DNA from: Acidocella aquatica
Lineage (GTDB): Bacteria; Pseudomonadota; Alphaproteobacteria; Acetobacterales; Acetobacteraceae
NCBI RefSeq assembly: GCF_030160635.1
Contig: NZ_BSOS01000090.1
Coordinates: 1 to 64,000, forward strand
Length of the DNA stretch: 64,000 nucleotides
Direction: 5' to 3'
Shown here: in pieces, positions 1-8,117 of the stretch
Layout of the letters: each line of letters starts with the position of its first letter
Position numbering within the stretch: position 1 is the first letter of the stretch
Notes under the pieces: model-generated
Database searches by the model: none
Told to the model about the DNA's origin: nothing
What the model saw: only the letters and a program-made list of their open reading frames with translations
Made by a program: the position numbers and the translations under genes

Positions 1-59
1 GCCGAGCTCACCAAGCCGCCGCACAGAAAGCGTACATCAAATCTAAATCACAACTGTAA
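1..59 (+). CDS. possible 3' end of an unidentified gene (partial)
   Basis: The third forward frame is open from the window edge to a TAA at 57-59 and would encode a C-terminus ending in AAAQKAYIKSKSQL. The composition looks protein-like, but only 18 residues are visible, so neither function nor coding status can be established. The first frame is also open here and runs on into the repeat, so chance cannot be excluded. Confidence 0.25.
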   Translation, partial: RAHQAAAQKAYIKSKSQL

Positions 60-207
60 TGCTAGGCCGCTCAGGATGAACGAACCTAAACCGATCACAC
101 GCTGGAGAATTCAGCGAATAGCTGAATCCTCCAGCCTTATTTTTGAACGAGTGATTCCATGCGTTTAGCTTGAACGCTCCGCGTCAATCGAAACGCATAT
201 TGCTCTA
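60..207 (-). repeat. variable-core palindromic intergenic element, copy R1
   Basis: Read on the minus strand, this begins TAGAGCAATATGCG, forms a stem of ATGCGTTT with AAACGCAT, and continues through an AATCACTC end. A second near-perfect 15-bp stem follows (GCTGGAGGATTCAGC against 101-115), then the start of another unit. The layout matches the copies near 5.5, 34, 49.5, 54.4 and 63.9 kb although the stem sequences differ. The first TAG of the element (205-207) is the stop codon of the outer-membrane protein gene beside it. Confidence 0.7.
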
Positions 208-1143
208 GAACTTGGTAATCAGGCGAACATTAACAATCGTGCCCGCCACGTCGTTCTTGGTATAGATGTTCTGGTCCCAGCTGGCGAGAACATTGATGCC
301 GCCAAACTGATAGCCCACCATCGGCCCGGCGCCATAGCTTTCTTCCATGTGGTTCGTCAGACGCACGCCATTCAACGTATCAGCCGTGATCTGGTTCATC
401 TGATGCGCGCCGATGCCAAAAGTCCAGGCGCCGATGGTCTTCGCGAGCGTATAATCAACCGAGAACTGATCGCCGGACATGTAGTTATAGCCAGTGGTTT
501 TATCGGCGGTAACAGGTTCAGCCAGATGCATGTCGGCGCTGATATTCCAGCCATTGCTCAGCCAGCTCAACCCGAGATCTTCCTGCACCGCGAAATACCC
601 ATTGCCCGAGGGCAGGCCGCCATTGTTCAGCTTGCCGTTGATCAGATCGGGCATGGTGGAGCTGGCATCGGGCAAATAGAGTTCCAGTCCGGTCTTCACA
701 AAATAATCATGGGGCAGGGTCCAGGCCAGCTGGCCGGGGATGAGAATCGTGTTGAACGTGCCCCAGTTGCCGCTGCCGGTGTGGCCGGTGATGCCGGATG
801 CTGACGTGTAGTCAAACGGCTGGGCAATGGCGAGCGAATAGCTGGCGCCCAGCACATTAATGCCCGGAACCCACAAAACAATCGGCACCTCGACCAGAAT
901 ATTCGCGGTAGCACCAGGAATATTATGGCCTGTGTTGTCTTTAACCGTGGTGTCCGTCCAGTAATTATCCAACACGCCGTAAACGCCGGGCGGCGGGGTG
1001 GCGCCGGCGGCCAGCCCTTCGTTCACGCCACGCAGATAAGGATTCCAAAGCTCACTGGCATTGGCCGGAGCGCAGACCACGAAGCCAAGCACCACCGCCG
1101 CCGCGCCAACCAGCAGGCGCGGATCAGATTTTGTTTTTGTCAT
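205..1143 (-). CDS. outer-membrane channel-like protein (phenol MetA-degradation/SphA family)
   Basis: This 312-residue protein has a clear signal peptide, with a positively charged start, a hydrophobic stretch at about residues 11-24, and APANA before a likely cleavage site. The mature part alternates short amphipathic strands rich in Gly, Asn, Trp and Tyr and ends in a terminal Phe, as outer-membrane beta-barrels do. The pattern resembles the family of transporters named after meta-pathway phenol degradation proteins, which are thought to pass hydrophobic substrates. It lies downstream of and co-directional with the aldehyde dehydrogenase pair, 157 bases away, so it could belong to the same regulon. 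Its stop codon is supplied by a repeat element. Substrate unknown. Confidence 0.7.
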   Translation of the reverse strand: MTKTKSDPRLLVGAAAVVLGFVVCAPANASELWNPYLRGVNEGLAAGATPPPGVYGVLDNYWTDTTVKDNTGHNIPGATANILVEVPIVLWVPGINVLGASYSLAIAQPFDYTSASGITGHTGSGNWGTFNTILIPGQLAWTLPHDYFVKTGLELYLPDASSTMPDLINGKLNNGGLPSGNGYFAVQEDLGLSWLSNGWNISADMHLAEPVTADKTTGYNYMSGDQFSVDYTLAKTIGAWTFGIGAHQMNQITADTLNGVRLTNHMEESYGAGPMVGYQFGGINVLASWDQNIYTKNDVAGTIVNVRLITKF

Positions 1144-1300
1144 TTTATCGGTCCCTGTTTGTTTATATTTTCAACATTTTTCCGCGCAAAAATCCCGCGA
1201 GCGGCATCACGCCGTCCGCACAACCGCGCGCGCGGCCGCGGTATCTGGCAAATACAATCCTGATGTTATGAAACCCGGCGCGGAGTCCGGCGGCCTTGTG

Positions 1301-1663
1301 TCAGGCCAGGGCCGCCAGCTCCGCTTCGGTGAACACGCGCGAGCGGGTCAAAAATCGCTGCCCCGACCCGTTCTCCAACGAGAACATGCCGCCCATGCCG
1401 GGCACCACGTCGATGATGAGTTGCGTGTATTTCCAGTATTCAAACTGCGAGGGGCTCATATGGAATTTCGCCCCGCCGATTTCGCCCAGCTCCACATCGT
1501 CCGGGCTGAGCAGATAGTCGCCCTGTTTAAAGCACATCGGCGATGAGCCGTCGCAGCAGCCGCCGGACTGGTGGAACATGATAGGGCCATGTTCCGCCGT
1601 CAGCTTCGCGATCAGCCCGCGTGCCGCCGGGGTGGCGAGCACGCGCGCTGGTTTATTGCTCAT
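1301..1663 (-). CDS. DUF779 domain protein, aldehyde dehydrogenase partner
   Basis: This 120-residue protein starts at the ATG at 1663, 13 bases after the dehydrogenase stop. A longer reading would overlap that gene without better support. The core HQSGGCCDGSSPMC with a later EYWKYTQLIIDV segment is the DUF779 signature. Members are commonly encoded directly after acetaldehyde-type aldehyde dehydrogenases. Their role is not established; the cysteine cluster suggests metal or redox chemistry (inference). It is almost certainly co-transcribed with the dehydrogenase from the sigma-54 promoter at 3277-3292. Confidence 0.85.
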   Translation of the reverse strand: MSNKPARVLATPAARGLIAKLTAEHGPIMFHQSGGCCDGSSPMCFKQGDYLLSPDDVELGEIGGAKFHMSPSQFEYWKYTQLIIDVVPGMGGMFSLENGSGQRFLTRSRVFTEAELAALA

Positions 1664-1676
1664 CGCCGTGCCCTGC

Positions 1677-3209
1677 TCAGAAAAATCCAAGCGCCTTGGG
1701 GCTGTAGCTCACCAGCAGGTTCTTGGTCTGCTGATAATGGTCGAGCATCATCTTATGGTTCTCGCGGCCAATGCCCGATTGCTTATACCCGCCGAACGCC
1801 GCATGCGCCGGATAGGCATGGTAGCAATTGGTCCACACGCGCCCGGCCTTTATGCCGCGGCCCATGCGGTAGGCACGGTTGCCATCGCGCGACCACACGC
1901 CGGCACCCAGGCCGTAGAGCGTATCATTGGCGAGTTCCAGCGCCTCGGCCTCGTCCTTGAAAGTGGTAACCGCGAGCACCGGCCCAAAAATCTCTTCCTG
2001 GAACAGCCGCATCTTGTTGTTGCCCAGAAACATTGTCGGTTCGATATAAAAACCACCGGAGATACCACCCTCCATCGCCGGGCGGACACCGCCGGTCAGC
2101 AGCTTGGCACCTTCCTGCTTGCCGATGTCGATATAGGAGAGAATTTTCTGCACCTGTTCGGAGGAAGCCTGCGCGCCCAGCATGGTGCTCATATCCAGCG
2201 GGTTGCCCTGCTTGATGGCATGCACCCGCTTCAGCACTTTTTCCATGAACCGGTCGTAAATGCTCTCCTGGATCAGCGCGCGCGACGGGCAGGTGCAAAC
2301 CTCACCCTGGTTGAAGGCGAACATCACCAGGCCTTCAATCGCCTTGTCCAAAAAGTCATCATCCTGCGCCATCACATCCTCGAAGAAGATGTTGGGCGAT
2401 TTGCCACCGAGTTCCAGCGTGACGGGGATGAGATTGTGGCTGGCATATTGCATGATCAACCGGCCGGTCGTGGTCTCGCCGGTAAAGGCGATTTTGGCGA
2501 TCCGGCTGGAGGAGGCGAGCGGCTTGCCCGCTTCCAGGCCAAAGCCATTCACAATATTCAACACGCCGGGCGGCAGCATGTCGCCCACCAGCTCAGCCAG
2601 CACCATGATGGAAACAGGCGTCTGCTCGGCCGGTTTCAACACCACGCAATTGCCCGCGGCGAGCGCCGGGGCGAGTTTCCAGATCGCCATCAGGATCGGG
2701 AAGTTCCAGGGGATGATCTGGCCAACCACGCCAAGCGGCTCATGAAAATGGTAGGCAACGGTGTCATCGTCAATCTGGCTCAGCGCACCTTCCTGCGCGC
2801 GCACGCAGGCGGCGAAATAGCGCATATGGTCAATCGCGAGCGGAATATCGGCAAAGGTGGTCTCGCGGATCGGCTTGCCGTTGTCCACGGTCTCCGCATA
2901 GGCGAGCAGGTCGAGGTTCTGCTCCATTTTATCAGCCATGCGGTTGAGAATGAGCGCGCGCGCGGCCGGCGAGGTTTTGCCCCAGGCCTCGGCGGCGGCA
3001 TGCGCCGCATCGAGCGCCAGATTAATATCGGCCTCGGTCGAGCGGGCGGCCTGGGTGAACACCTGGCCGGTGATGGGGGAGACATTATCAAAATACTGGC
3101 CCGCAAGGGGAGCGGTGAACTTGCCGCCGATGAAATTGTCGTAGCGTGGTTTAAAGGCAAATCCGCTCACGGCGCTTCCGGGCAGGGGAGCAATGGCTGC
3201 ATCAAGCAT
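1677..3209 (-). CDS. NAD-dependent aldehyde (acetaldehyde) dehydrogenase, ExaC/AldB type
   Basis: This 510-residue enzyme oxidises a short-chain aldehyde, probably acetaldehyde, to the acid with NAD+ in the cytoplasm. Visible landmarks are the cofactor-site segment [14 protein letters not shown], the general-base Glu in LELGGKSPN (about 271) and the nucleophile in GEVCTCPSR (Cys305, followed by a second Cys at 307). The C-terminal part contains [19 protein letters not shown]. The GEVCTCPSR form and the DUF779 neighbour are typical of the ExaC/AldB branch used in ethanol and acetoin metabolism. Start ATG at 3209 has a GAGGA ribosome-binding site. A sigma-54 promoter lies 68-83 bases upstream, and the divergent AcoR-type activator is the likely regulator. 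Exact aldehyde preference is inferred. Confidence 0.92.
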   Translation of the reverse strand: MLDAAIAPLPGSAVSGFAFKPRYDNFIGGKFTAPLAGQYFDNVSPITGQVFTQAARSTEADINLALDAAHAAAEAWGKTSPAARALILNRMADKMEQNLDLLAYAETVDNGKPIRETTFADIPLAIDHMRYFAACVRAQEGALSQIDDDTVAYHFHEPLGVVGQIIPWNFPILMAIWKLAPALAAGNCVVLKPAEQTPVSIMVLAELVGDMLPPGVLNIVNGFGLEAGKPLASSSRIAKIAFTGETTTGRLIMQYASHNLIPVTLELGGKSPNIFFEDVMAQDDDFLDKAIEGLVMFAFNQGEVCTCPSRALIQESIYDRFMEKVLKRVHAIKQGNPLDMSTMLGAQASSEQVQKILSYIDIGKQEGAKLLTGGVRPAMEGGISGGFYIEPTMFLGNNKMRLFQEEIFGPVLAVTTFKDEAEALELANDTLYGLGAGVWSRDGNRAYRMGRGIKAGRVWTNCYHAYPAHAAFGGYKQSGIGRENHKMMLDHYQQTKNLLVSYSPKALGFF

Positions 3210-3276
3210 GTGGGTTTCCTCGTTTTTGGTTTTCGGACACGTATCGGCGCCACGTTGGGAGCCTTGAAAACATTAT

Positions 3277-3292
3277 AGCAAAGAGCATGCCA
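3277..3292 (-). promoter_or_regulatory. sigma-54 (-24/-12) promoter of the aldehyde dehydrogenase operon
   Basis: On the minus strand the sequence is TGGCATGCTCTTTGCT. The GG (3291-3290) and GC (3279-3278) dinucleotides are exactly 10 bases apart and sit in TGGCA...TTGC context, close to the sigma-54 consensus TGGCACG-N4-TTGCW. Transcription would start near 3266, giving a leader of roughly 57 bases before the dehydrogenase ATG. A sigma-54 activator gene is divergently transcribed beside it. Confidence 0.85.
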
Positions 3293-3345
3293 AAACCACA
3301 CAAATGCTTATCCGCGAGGCATTCCGCCAATGCTGCTGCGCAGCA

Positions 3346-3364
3346 TGTCCCATCCGCCGGAACA
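3346..3364. promoter_or_regulatory. candidate upstream activator site 1
   Basis: The dyad TGTCCC-N7-GGAACA lies about 80-98 bases upstream of the inferred sigma-54 start, in the range where enhancer proteins bind. It shares both half-site types with the second dyad at 3389-3405. An overlapping palindrome, ATGCTG-N5-CAGCAT, sits at 3330-3346. Assignment to the AcoR-type protein is inferred from position and repetition. Confidence 0.45.
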
Positions 3365-3388
3365 CCTGACCGCGCCAAAGCAGGACAC

Positions 3389-3405
3389 TGTACCAAAATG
3401 GAACA
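3389..3405. promoter_or_regulatory. candidate upstream activator site 2
   Basis: The dyad TGTACC-N5-GGAACA repeats the half-sites of the dyad at 3346-3364. It lies about 123-139 bases upstream of the inferred dehydrogenase transcription start and 109 bases before the activator start codon. It could therefore serve both divergent genes. Confidence 0.45.
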
Positions 3406-3513
3406 TCAGTGGTAATAACTTGCCACAGACATTCACGCCGCCTAACCAAAAGATCCAGGAAAGACCCGATAAAGAGTTTCAATAATTCATCAGGGTGAGG
3501 GAAATGCCGGTCC

Positions 3514-5469
3514 ATGGAGCCATTTGCCGAAACTGCCAGCGCAGGACTAATGCTTCGCCAGCCCGCGAGGCTCGCGACTGATCCAGCCGATATCAGCCGC
3601 TCCTGGCAGCGTTGCCGGCAAGCGGGGCTGATGCCCGAACTCGCCCGTGTCGACGGCCCGCACATGGGCCAGACACAATTGCGCGCCGCCACAGACCGCC
3701 GCGCCACGCTCATCGCCCAGGCACGCCCGGTCATAGACTACATCTATAGCCAGATCCGCGATTCCGGCTGTGTCATGCTGCTTTCCGACGAGAACGGCTA
3801 TCTCCTGGAATCCGCCGGCGACACTGATTTCTGCACCCGCGCCGCGCAGGTTGCCCTGCAGCCCGGCGCCTGCTGGGCAGAGAACACGCGCGGCACCAAC
3901 GCCGTCGGCACGGCGCTGATCGAGGGCCGGCCGATCGTGGTGAACGGCACCGAACATTATCTGCGCCACAACAATTTCCTTGCCTGCGCCGCGGCGCCGC
4001 TGGTCGAGCCGGGCGGGCGGATGCTCGGCGTCATCGATATTTCCTGTGACGCGCGGCGCTACCATCCCCATACGTTCGGCCTCGTGCGCGCCGCCGCGCA
4101 GATGATCGAAAACCGTATTTTCGAACTCACCTTCGTCAACCAGATGAAGCTGCGCTTCCACCTGAGCAGCGCCTGCCTCGGCAGCGTCATGGAAGGCACC
4201 CTTGCCCTGAGCGAGGACGGCCGCATCATCGGCGCCAACCGCACCGGCTTTCACCTGCTGGGCCTGACCCCGGCCGATATCGGCGAGCGCGACATTGCCT
4301 CGGCGCTGGGTATCGGCCTGCGCGAACTGCTGGACCTGAACCGCCACGCCCAGGGCCGCCCCGTGGCACTGCACCGGCGCGGGAGCGAGAGCATGTTTAT
4401 CATGGTCGAGCATGTGCGTCCGCCACAATTCCTGCCGGGAAACCTGCCCGCGGTGGCGCCGAAAACCACCACGGAGGATGCCCTGGGCGCGCTCGATACC
4501 GGAGACGCGCGCGTGCATACCGCGATTGCGCAGGCACGCCGCGTGCTGGGCCGCAAGGTGCCCATTCTGCTGCAAGGCGAAACCGGCGCCGGAAAGGACG
4601 TCTTCGCCCGCGCCATCCACGCCTCCAGCGGGCGCGCGCAAAAGCCGTTTGTCGCGGTTAACTGCGCGGCGCTGCCGGAAAGCCTCATCGAATCCGAACT
4701 CTTCGGCCACGCCCCCGGCTCCTTCACCGGCGCGCGGCGCGAGGGTGCGCTCGGGCGCATCCGCGAGGCCCATGGGGGCACGCTGTTTCTCGACGAAATC
4801 GGCGACATGCCGCTGCACATGCAAACCCGTCTGCTGCGCGTGCTGGAGGATGGCTACGTGACCCCCATCGGCGGCAAGCCGGTGCCGGTCGATTTTCTGC
4901 TCATCAGCGCCACGCATTGCGACCTGAAGGCGCGCATCGGCACGCAGGAATTCCGCGCGGATTTATACTACCGCCTGAACGGGCTGACGATCGCCCTGCC
5001 CCCCGCGCGCGAACGCACCGATCTCCCGGAACTGATCGAGCGTATCCTGGCCCGCGAGGCCCTCGAGCGCGGCGATGGCACACAATTGCAACTTGCCCCC
5101 GAACTGGCCGGCGCATTTGCCCGCTACCCCTGGCCCGGCAATCTGCGCCAGCTCGCCGGCATGCTGCGGACCGCATGCCTGATGCTCGATACGGGAGACA
5201 CCGAGCTGCGCCTGGAACATCTGAGCGAGGAGGCACAGGCCGAACTCAACCGCAAACACACCGCTCCGCCGCCCACGGCCCGCCCCGTCACCCTGCGCGC
5301 ACGCGCCGACGCGCTGATCGGCAACGCCGTGGCGGAGACCGGCGGCAACGTCGCCGCCGCCGCGCGCAAGCTCGGCATCAGCCGCAATACCCTCTACCGC
5401 CGGCTTGCCGCCGGGGCGATCCCGCCGGAGGCCACCAAAACCCTGCAGCCACGAAAACTGAACAGCTAG
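3514..5469 (+). CDS. AcoR-type sigma-54-dependent transcriptional activator
   Basis: This 651-residue regulator has the three-part layout of the AcoR/AcxR group. An N-terminal GAF-like sensor spans about residues 60-210 (ENGYLLESAG and FLACAAAPL). The AAA+ engine has Walker A GETGAGKD near 355, the sigma-54 contact loop near 401 and Walker B GGTLFLDEIGD near 420. A C-terminal Fis helix-turn-helix follows (NVAAAARKLGISRNTLYRRL, about 610-632). The contact loop reads GSFTGA instead of the usual GAFTGA. It probably senses an alcohol, aldehyde or related small molecule and drives the divergent dehydrogenase operon. Its TAG stop is the first triplet of a repeat element. Confidence 0.92.
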   Translation: MEPFAETASAGLMLRQPARLATDPADISRSWQRCRQAGLMPELARVDGPHMGQTQLRAATDRRATLIAQARPVIDYIYSQIRDSGCVMLLSDENGYLLESAGDTDFCTRAAQVALQPGACWAENTRGTNAVGTALIEGRPIVVNGTEHYLRHNNFLACAAAPLVEPGGRMLGVIDISCDARRYHPHTFGLVRAAAQMIENRIFELTFVNQMKLRFHLSSACLGSVMEGTLALSEDGRIIGANRTGFHLLGLTPADIGERDIASALGIGLRELLDLNRHAQGRPVALHRRGSESMFIMVEHVRPPQFLPGNLPAVAPKTTTEDALGALDTGDARVHTAIAQARRVLGRKVPILLQGETGAGKDVFARAIHASSGRAQKPFVAVNCAALPESLIESELFGHAPGSFTGARREGALGRIREAHGGTLFLDEIGDMPLHMQTRLLRVLEDGYVTPIGGKPVPVDFLLISATHCDLKARIGTQEFRADLYYRLNGLTIALPPARERTDLPELIERILAREALERGDGTQLQLAPELAGAFARYPWPGNLRQLAGMLRTACLMLDTGDTELRLEHLSEEAQAELNRKHTAPPPTARPVTLRARADALIGNAVAETGGNVAAAARKLGISRNTLYRRLAAGAIPPEATKTLQPRKLNS

Positions 5470-5623
5470 AGTGCGATCGTTTGAGGTTCGCTCGGATGAG
5501 CGAGCCGAAAGCGTGAATCGCCCTCAGAAAAACAGGTTAGAGCATGATCGCACTTAAAGCGATCAAGCTCTAGAGTGCGATCGTTTGAGGTTCGCTCGGA
5601 TGAGCGAGCCGAAAGCGTGAATC
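5467..5623 (+). repeat. variable-core palindromic intergenic element, copy R2 (A-B-A array)
   Basis: Two identical 53-base A units (5467-5519 and 5571-5623) begin TAGAGTGCGATCG, contain an imperfect stem around GGTTCGCTC/GAGCGAGCC and end GTGAATC. The first copy continues with GCCCTC. Between them is hairpin B, GAGCATGATCGC and GCGATCAAGCTC around an ACTTAAA loop (5540-5570), one mismatch from perfect. The first TAG is the stop codon of the sigma-54 activator gene. The following 5624-5766 is AT-rich with no credible gene. Confidence 0.85.
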
Positions 5624-5766
5624 AGGCGCTTGCCGTAAAGATCACCATCAATTTCATTGTTTTTTCGTTACAAAACCGCACAAATTGGGGTGCAAGCAAA
5701 AAATTAAACCGCACTAACAGTGCGTTATTTAAACTTCCTCACAACTGCTTCACGTGAAGCACCCCC

Positions 5767-6666
5767 TCAGCTCTCATCCTTCGCCGCGCTCTCCTCGGCC
5801 TCCGGCGTCAGCGTCCGGCGCGCCCGCAGCCTGCGTATCCGCCTGGCATCCGCCTCCAAAACCAAAAACTCCACCCCCGAGGGATGCGCGATAATCTCCC
5901 CCTTCGCCGGCACCCGCCCCGCCATGTTAAACACCAGCCCGCCCACGGTCTCGATATCCGCATCGCGCTCATCGCTTGAGAGCACCTGCCCCATCTTCTC
6001 CTCAAACGCCTCCACCGGCAGCAGCGCGTTCAAATCCAGCGAGCCATCCGCCCGCTCCACCACCATCGGGCCTTCAATCTCATCATGTTCGTCGGAAATA
6101 TCGCCAACAATCGTCTCAACCAAATCCTCGATCGTCACCAGCCCGTCGATCCCGCCATACTCATCGACCACCAGCGCCAGATGCGTGCGCGTCTGGCGCA
6201 TCTGCAACAACAAATCCAAAACCCCCACCTGCGGCGCCACCAGCAACGGCTTGCGCAGGATTTTCTCCACCGAAAACTCCGCCGGCGTTCCGCTGAAGGC
6301 AAAAACATCCTTGATATGCACCATCCCCAGCAGGTCATCGAGATGCTCCCGATACACCGGCAACCGCGAATGCCCTTCCTGGCGCAACAACTCTATCGCC
6401 TGCTCCAGACTAACATCGGCGCGCATCGCGATGATATCGGGCCGCGGCACCATCACGTCATCGGCGCTCATCTCGCGCAACCGCAACACATTGGCGATCA
6501 GCGCGCGCTCCTGCAAATTCAGCCCCACCCCCTCGCCGCCTTCGCTCAGCGCGCCTTCCGCCCCGGCCTCCAGCACCAATTCCGCGATGGAATCGCGCAC
6601 CGACTGCTCATTGCTGCGCAACCGGTTCAAAATCCGTCCAAATGCCGAGCTCATCGGTTTTTCCAT
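5767..6666 (-). CDS. CorC/HlyC-family CBS-domain protein
   Basis: This 299-residue protein has tandem CBS domains (about 70-200, including DDVMVPRPDI and ALVVDEYGGIDGLVTIEDL) and a C-terminal CorC_HlyC transporter-associated domain (about 215-285). The N-terminal membrane DUF21 domain of larger paralogues is absent, so this is the short cytoplasmic form annotated as magnesium/cobalt efflux CorC or hemolysin C. True function is uncertain. An alternative ATG at 6654 overlaps the ybeY stop as ATGA, suggesting translational coupling; the longer start has its own GGTGG site. It is the last gene of miaB-phoH-ybeY-corC. Confidence 0.85.
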   Translation of the reverse strand: MEKPMSSAFGRILNRLRSNEQSVRDSIAELVLEAGAEGALSEGGEGVGLNLQERALIANVLRLREMSADDVMVPRPDIIAMRADVSLEQAIELLRQEGHSRLPVYREHLDDLLGMVHIKDVFAFSGTPAEFSVEKILRKPLLVAPQVGVLDLLLQMRQTRTHLALVVDEYGGIDGLVTIEDLVETIVGDISDEHDEIEGPMVVERADGSLDLNALLPVEAFEEKMGQVLSSDERDADIETVGGLVFNMAGRVPAKGEIIAHPSGVEFLVLEADARRIRRLRARRTLTPEAEESAAKDES

Positions 6667-7085
6667 GGATTCGCCACCTTCAACCGCGCCAGAATTTTCG
6701 CCTCCTCGCTTTCCATCTCCCGCGCCTCGCCCACGTGATGATGGTCATAGCCCTGCAAATGCAGCGCGCCATGCACCAGCAGATGCACCAGATGCGCCAT
6801 CACCGTCTTGCCTTCCCGTTCCGCCTCGCGCCGCACCACGCCCAGCGCCAGTAAAATTTCCGGCGGCCGCTCATAGGTCAAAACATTGGTCGGCTTGTTC
6901 TTGCCCCGGTCGCGATAATTCAGCCGCCGCACCGTGCGGTCATCGGTGAGCACCACATCCGCCTCGCACCCCGCCGCCCGCAATGCGCGCGCCACCACGC
7001 GCCCCACATCACGCACATAAAAATTCCAGCGCCGGTCTGCCACAACCACTTCGCCCCCGAAGGGGTAACGACTTCCAGGTTCCAT
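6651..7085 (-). CDS. ybeY: endoribonuclease YbeY (rRNA maturation factor)
   Basis: This 144-residue metalloprotein has the zinc signature HGALHLQGYDH, with ligands at about His105, His109 and His115, and the family segment NYRDRGKNKPTNVLTY. YbeY takes part in 16S rRNA 3'-end maturation and ribosome quality control with PhoH-family partners. It follows phoH by 9 bases and overlaps the corC-like gene, as in many proteobacteria. Confidence 0.93.
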   Translation of the reverse strand: MEPGSRYPFGGEVVVADRRWNFYVRDVGRVVARALRAAGCEADVVLTDDRTVRRLNYRDRGKNKPTNVLTYERPPEILLALGVVRREAEREGKTVMAHLVHLLVHGALHLQGYDHHHVGEAREMESEEAKILARLKVANPWKNR

Positions 7086-7094
7086 TTATCCGTT

Positions 7095-8117
7095 TTATCC
7101 GTGCCGCTCGCGCGAGACTTCCCGGGCGGCGGCATGGCGCTGGTCATAGGCCTCCACAATCCGCCCGACCAGCGGATGGCGCACCACATCGGCATTATTG
7201 AACCGCGCCACGCCAATGCCCGAAATCCCCTCCAGCGTGTCCAGCGCATCCGCCAGCCCCGAGCGTGTGCCGGTGGGCAAATCCACCTGCGTCAAATCGC
7301 CGGTAATCACCATGCGCGTGCCCTCGCCCATGCGGGTCAAAAACATTTTCATCTGCACGGCGGTAGTGTTCTGCGCCTCGTCCAAAATCACGAACGCATG
7401 CGCCAGTGTCCGCCCGCGCATGAACGCCAGCGGCGCGATCTCGATCTCCCCCGTCGTCATCCGCTTGGTCAGTTGGTCGCCGGGCAGCATGTCGTTCAGC
7501 GCGTCATAGAGCGGGCGCAGATACGGATCTACTTTCTCTTTCATATCACCAGGCAAAAACCCAAGCCGCTCGCCCGCCTCCACCGCCGGGCGGGAGAGCA
7601 CAATGCGGTCCACCCGGCCCGAGGTCAGCATCGCCACCGCCTGCGCCACCGCCAAATAGGTCTTGCCAGTGCCCGCGGGCCCGAGCGCAAACACCATCTC
7701 ATGGCGCGCCAGCTGGTCAATATACGCCGCCTGCGCCGCGCTGCGCGGGCCAACCGCCCCCTTGCGCGTGCGGATCGCGGGCAGATCCGAGAGCGGCAGC
7801 CGCGGCTCCACCGCCGGGTCGCTCATCCGCATCGCCGCATCCACCTTTGGCCCATCGATCATCTCGCCACGTTCCAACTGCCGGTAGAGCGCCGCCAGCG
7901 TCGCTTCCGCCGCGGCAACCTGCTCAAGCGAGCCGGTGATGGAAACACGGTTCCCCCGGCACGCCAGCCGCACACCGAGCCGCTGCTCGATCCTGGCCAG
8001 ATGCCGGTCATGGTCCCCCAGCAACAACGAGAGCAGCGCGTTGTCGCCAAAGGTAAGGGTGAGGGACCGCGGGGGCGGGGCGGGTTGGGTAGAAGTGGAT
8101 GCGATGATCTGGCTCAA
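7095..8117 (-). CDS. PhoH-family ATPase (YbeZ)
   Basis: This 340-residue protein has a P-loop ATPase core with Walker A GPAGTGKTYLAVA, Walker B FVILDEAQN and the motif RMVITGDLTQVDLP. It is a cytoplasmic nucleotide-binding protein thought to act with YbeY in RNA metabolism. The start codon is TTG at 8117, overlapping the miaB stop as TTGA, with AAGGAG upstream. This indicates translational coupling within the operon. Confidence 0.9.
   Translation of the reverse strand: MSQIIASTSTQPAPPPRSLTLTFGDNALLSLLLGDHDRHLARIEQRLGVRLACRGNRVSITGSLEQVAAAEATLAALYRQLERGEMIDGPKVDAAMRMSDPAVEPRLPLSDLPAIRTRKGAVGPRSAAQAAYIDQLARHEMVFALGPAGTGKTYLAVAQAVAMLTSGRVDRIVLSRPAVEAGERLGFLPGDMKEKVDPYLRPLYDALNDMLPGDQLTKRMTTGEIEIAPLAFMRGRTLAHAFVILDEAQNTTAVQMKMFLTRMGEGTRMVITGDLTQVDLPTGTRSGLADALDTLEGISGIGVARFNNADVVRHPLVGRIVEAYDQRHAAAREVSRERHG

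Noticed and set aside
60-207. Insertion-sequence remnant
   Set aside because: No transposase fragment or target duplication is visible. The structure matches the small palindromic element family instead.
1677-3209. Betaine-aldehyde dehydrogenase
   Set aside because: The GEVCTCPSR active-site form, the DUF779 partner and the AcoR-type regulator point to the acetaldehyde branch; there are no choline genes nearby.
1578-3278. Open frame of 566 codons on the plus strand opposite the aldehyde dehydrogenase
   Set aside because: It is a mirror frame of a well-supported enzyme in GC-rich DNA, has no recognisable motif, and overlaps it completely.
5575-5757. Short plus-strand frame between the activator and the corC-like gene
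   Set aside because: It is mostly made of the repeat element and AT-rich sequence, with no ribosome-binding site or family resemblance.
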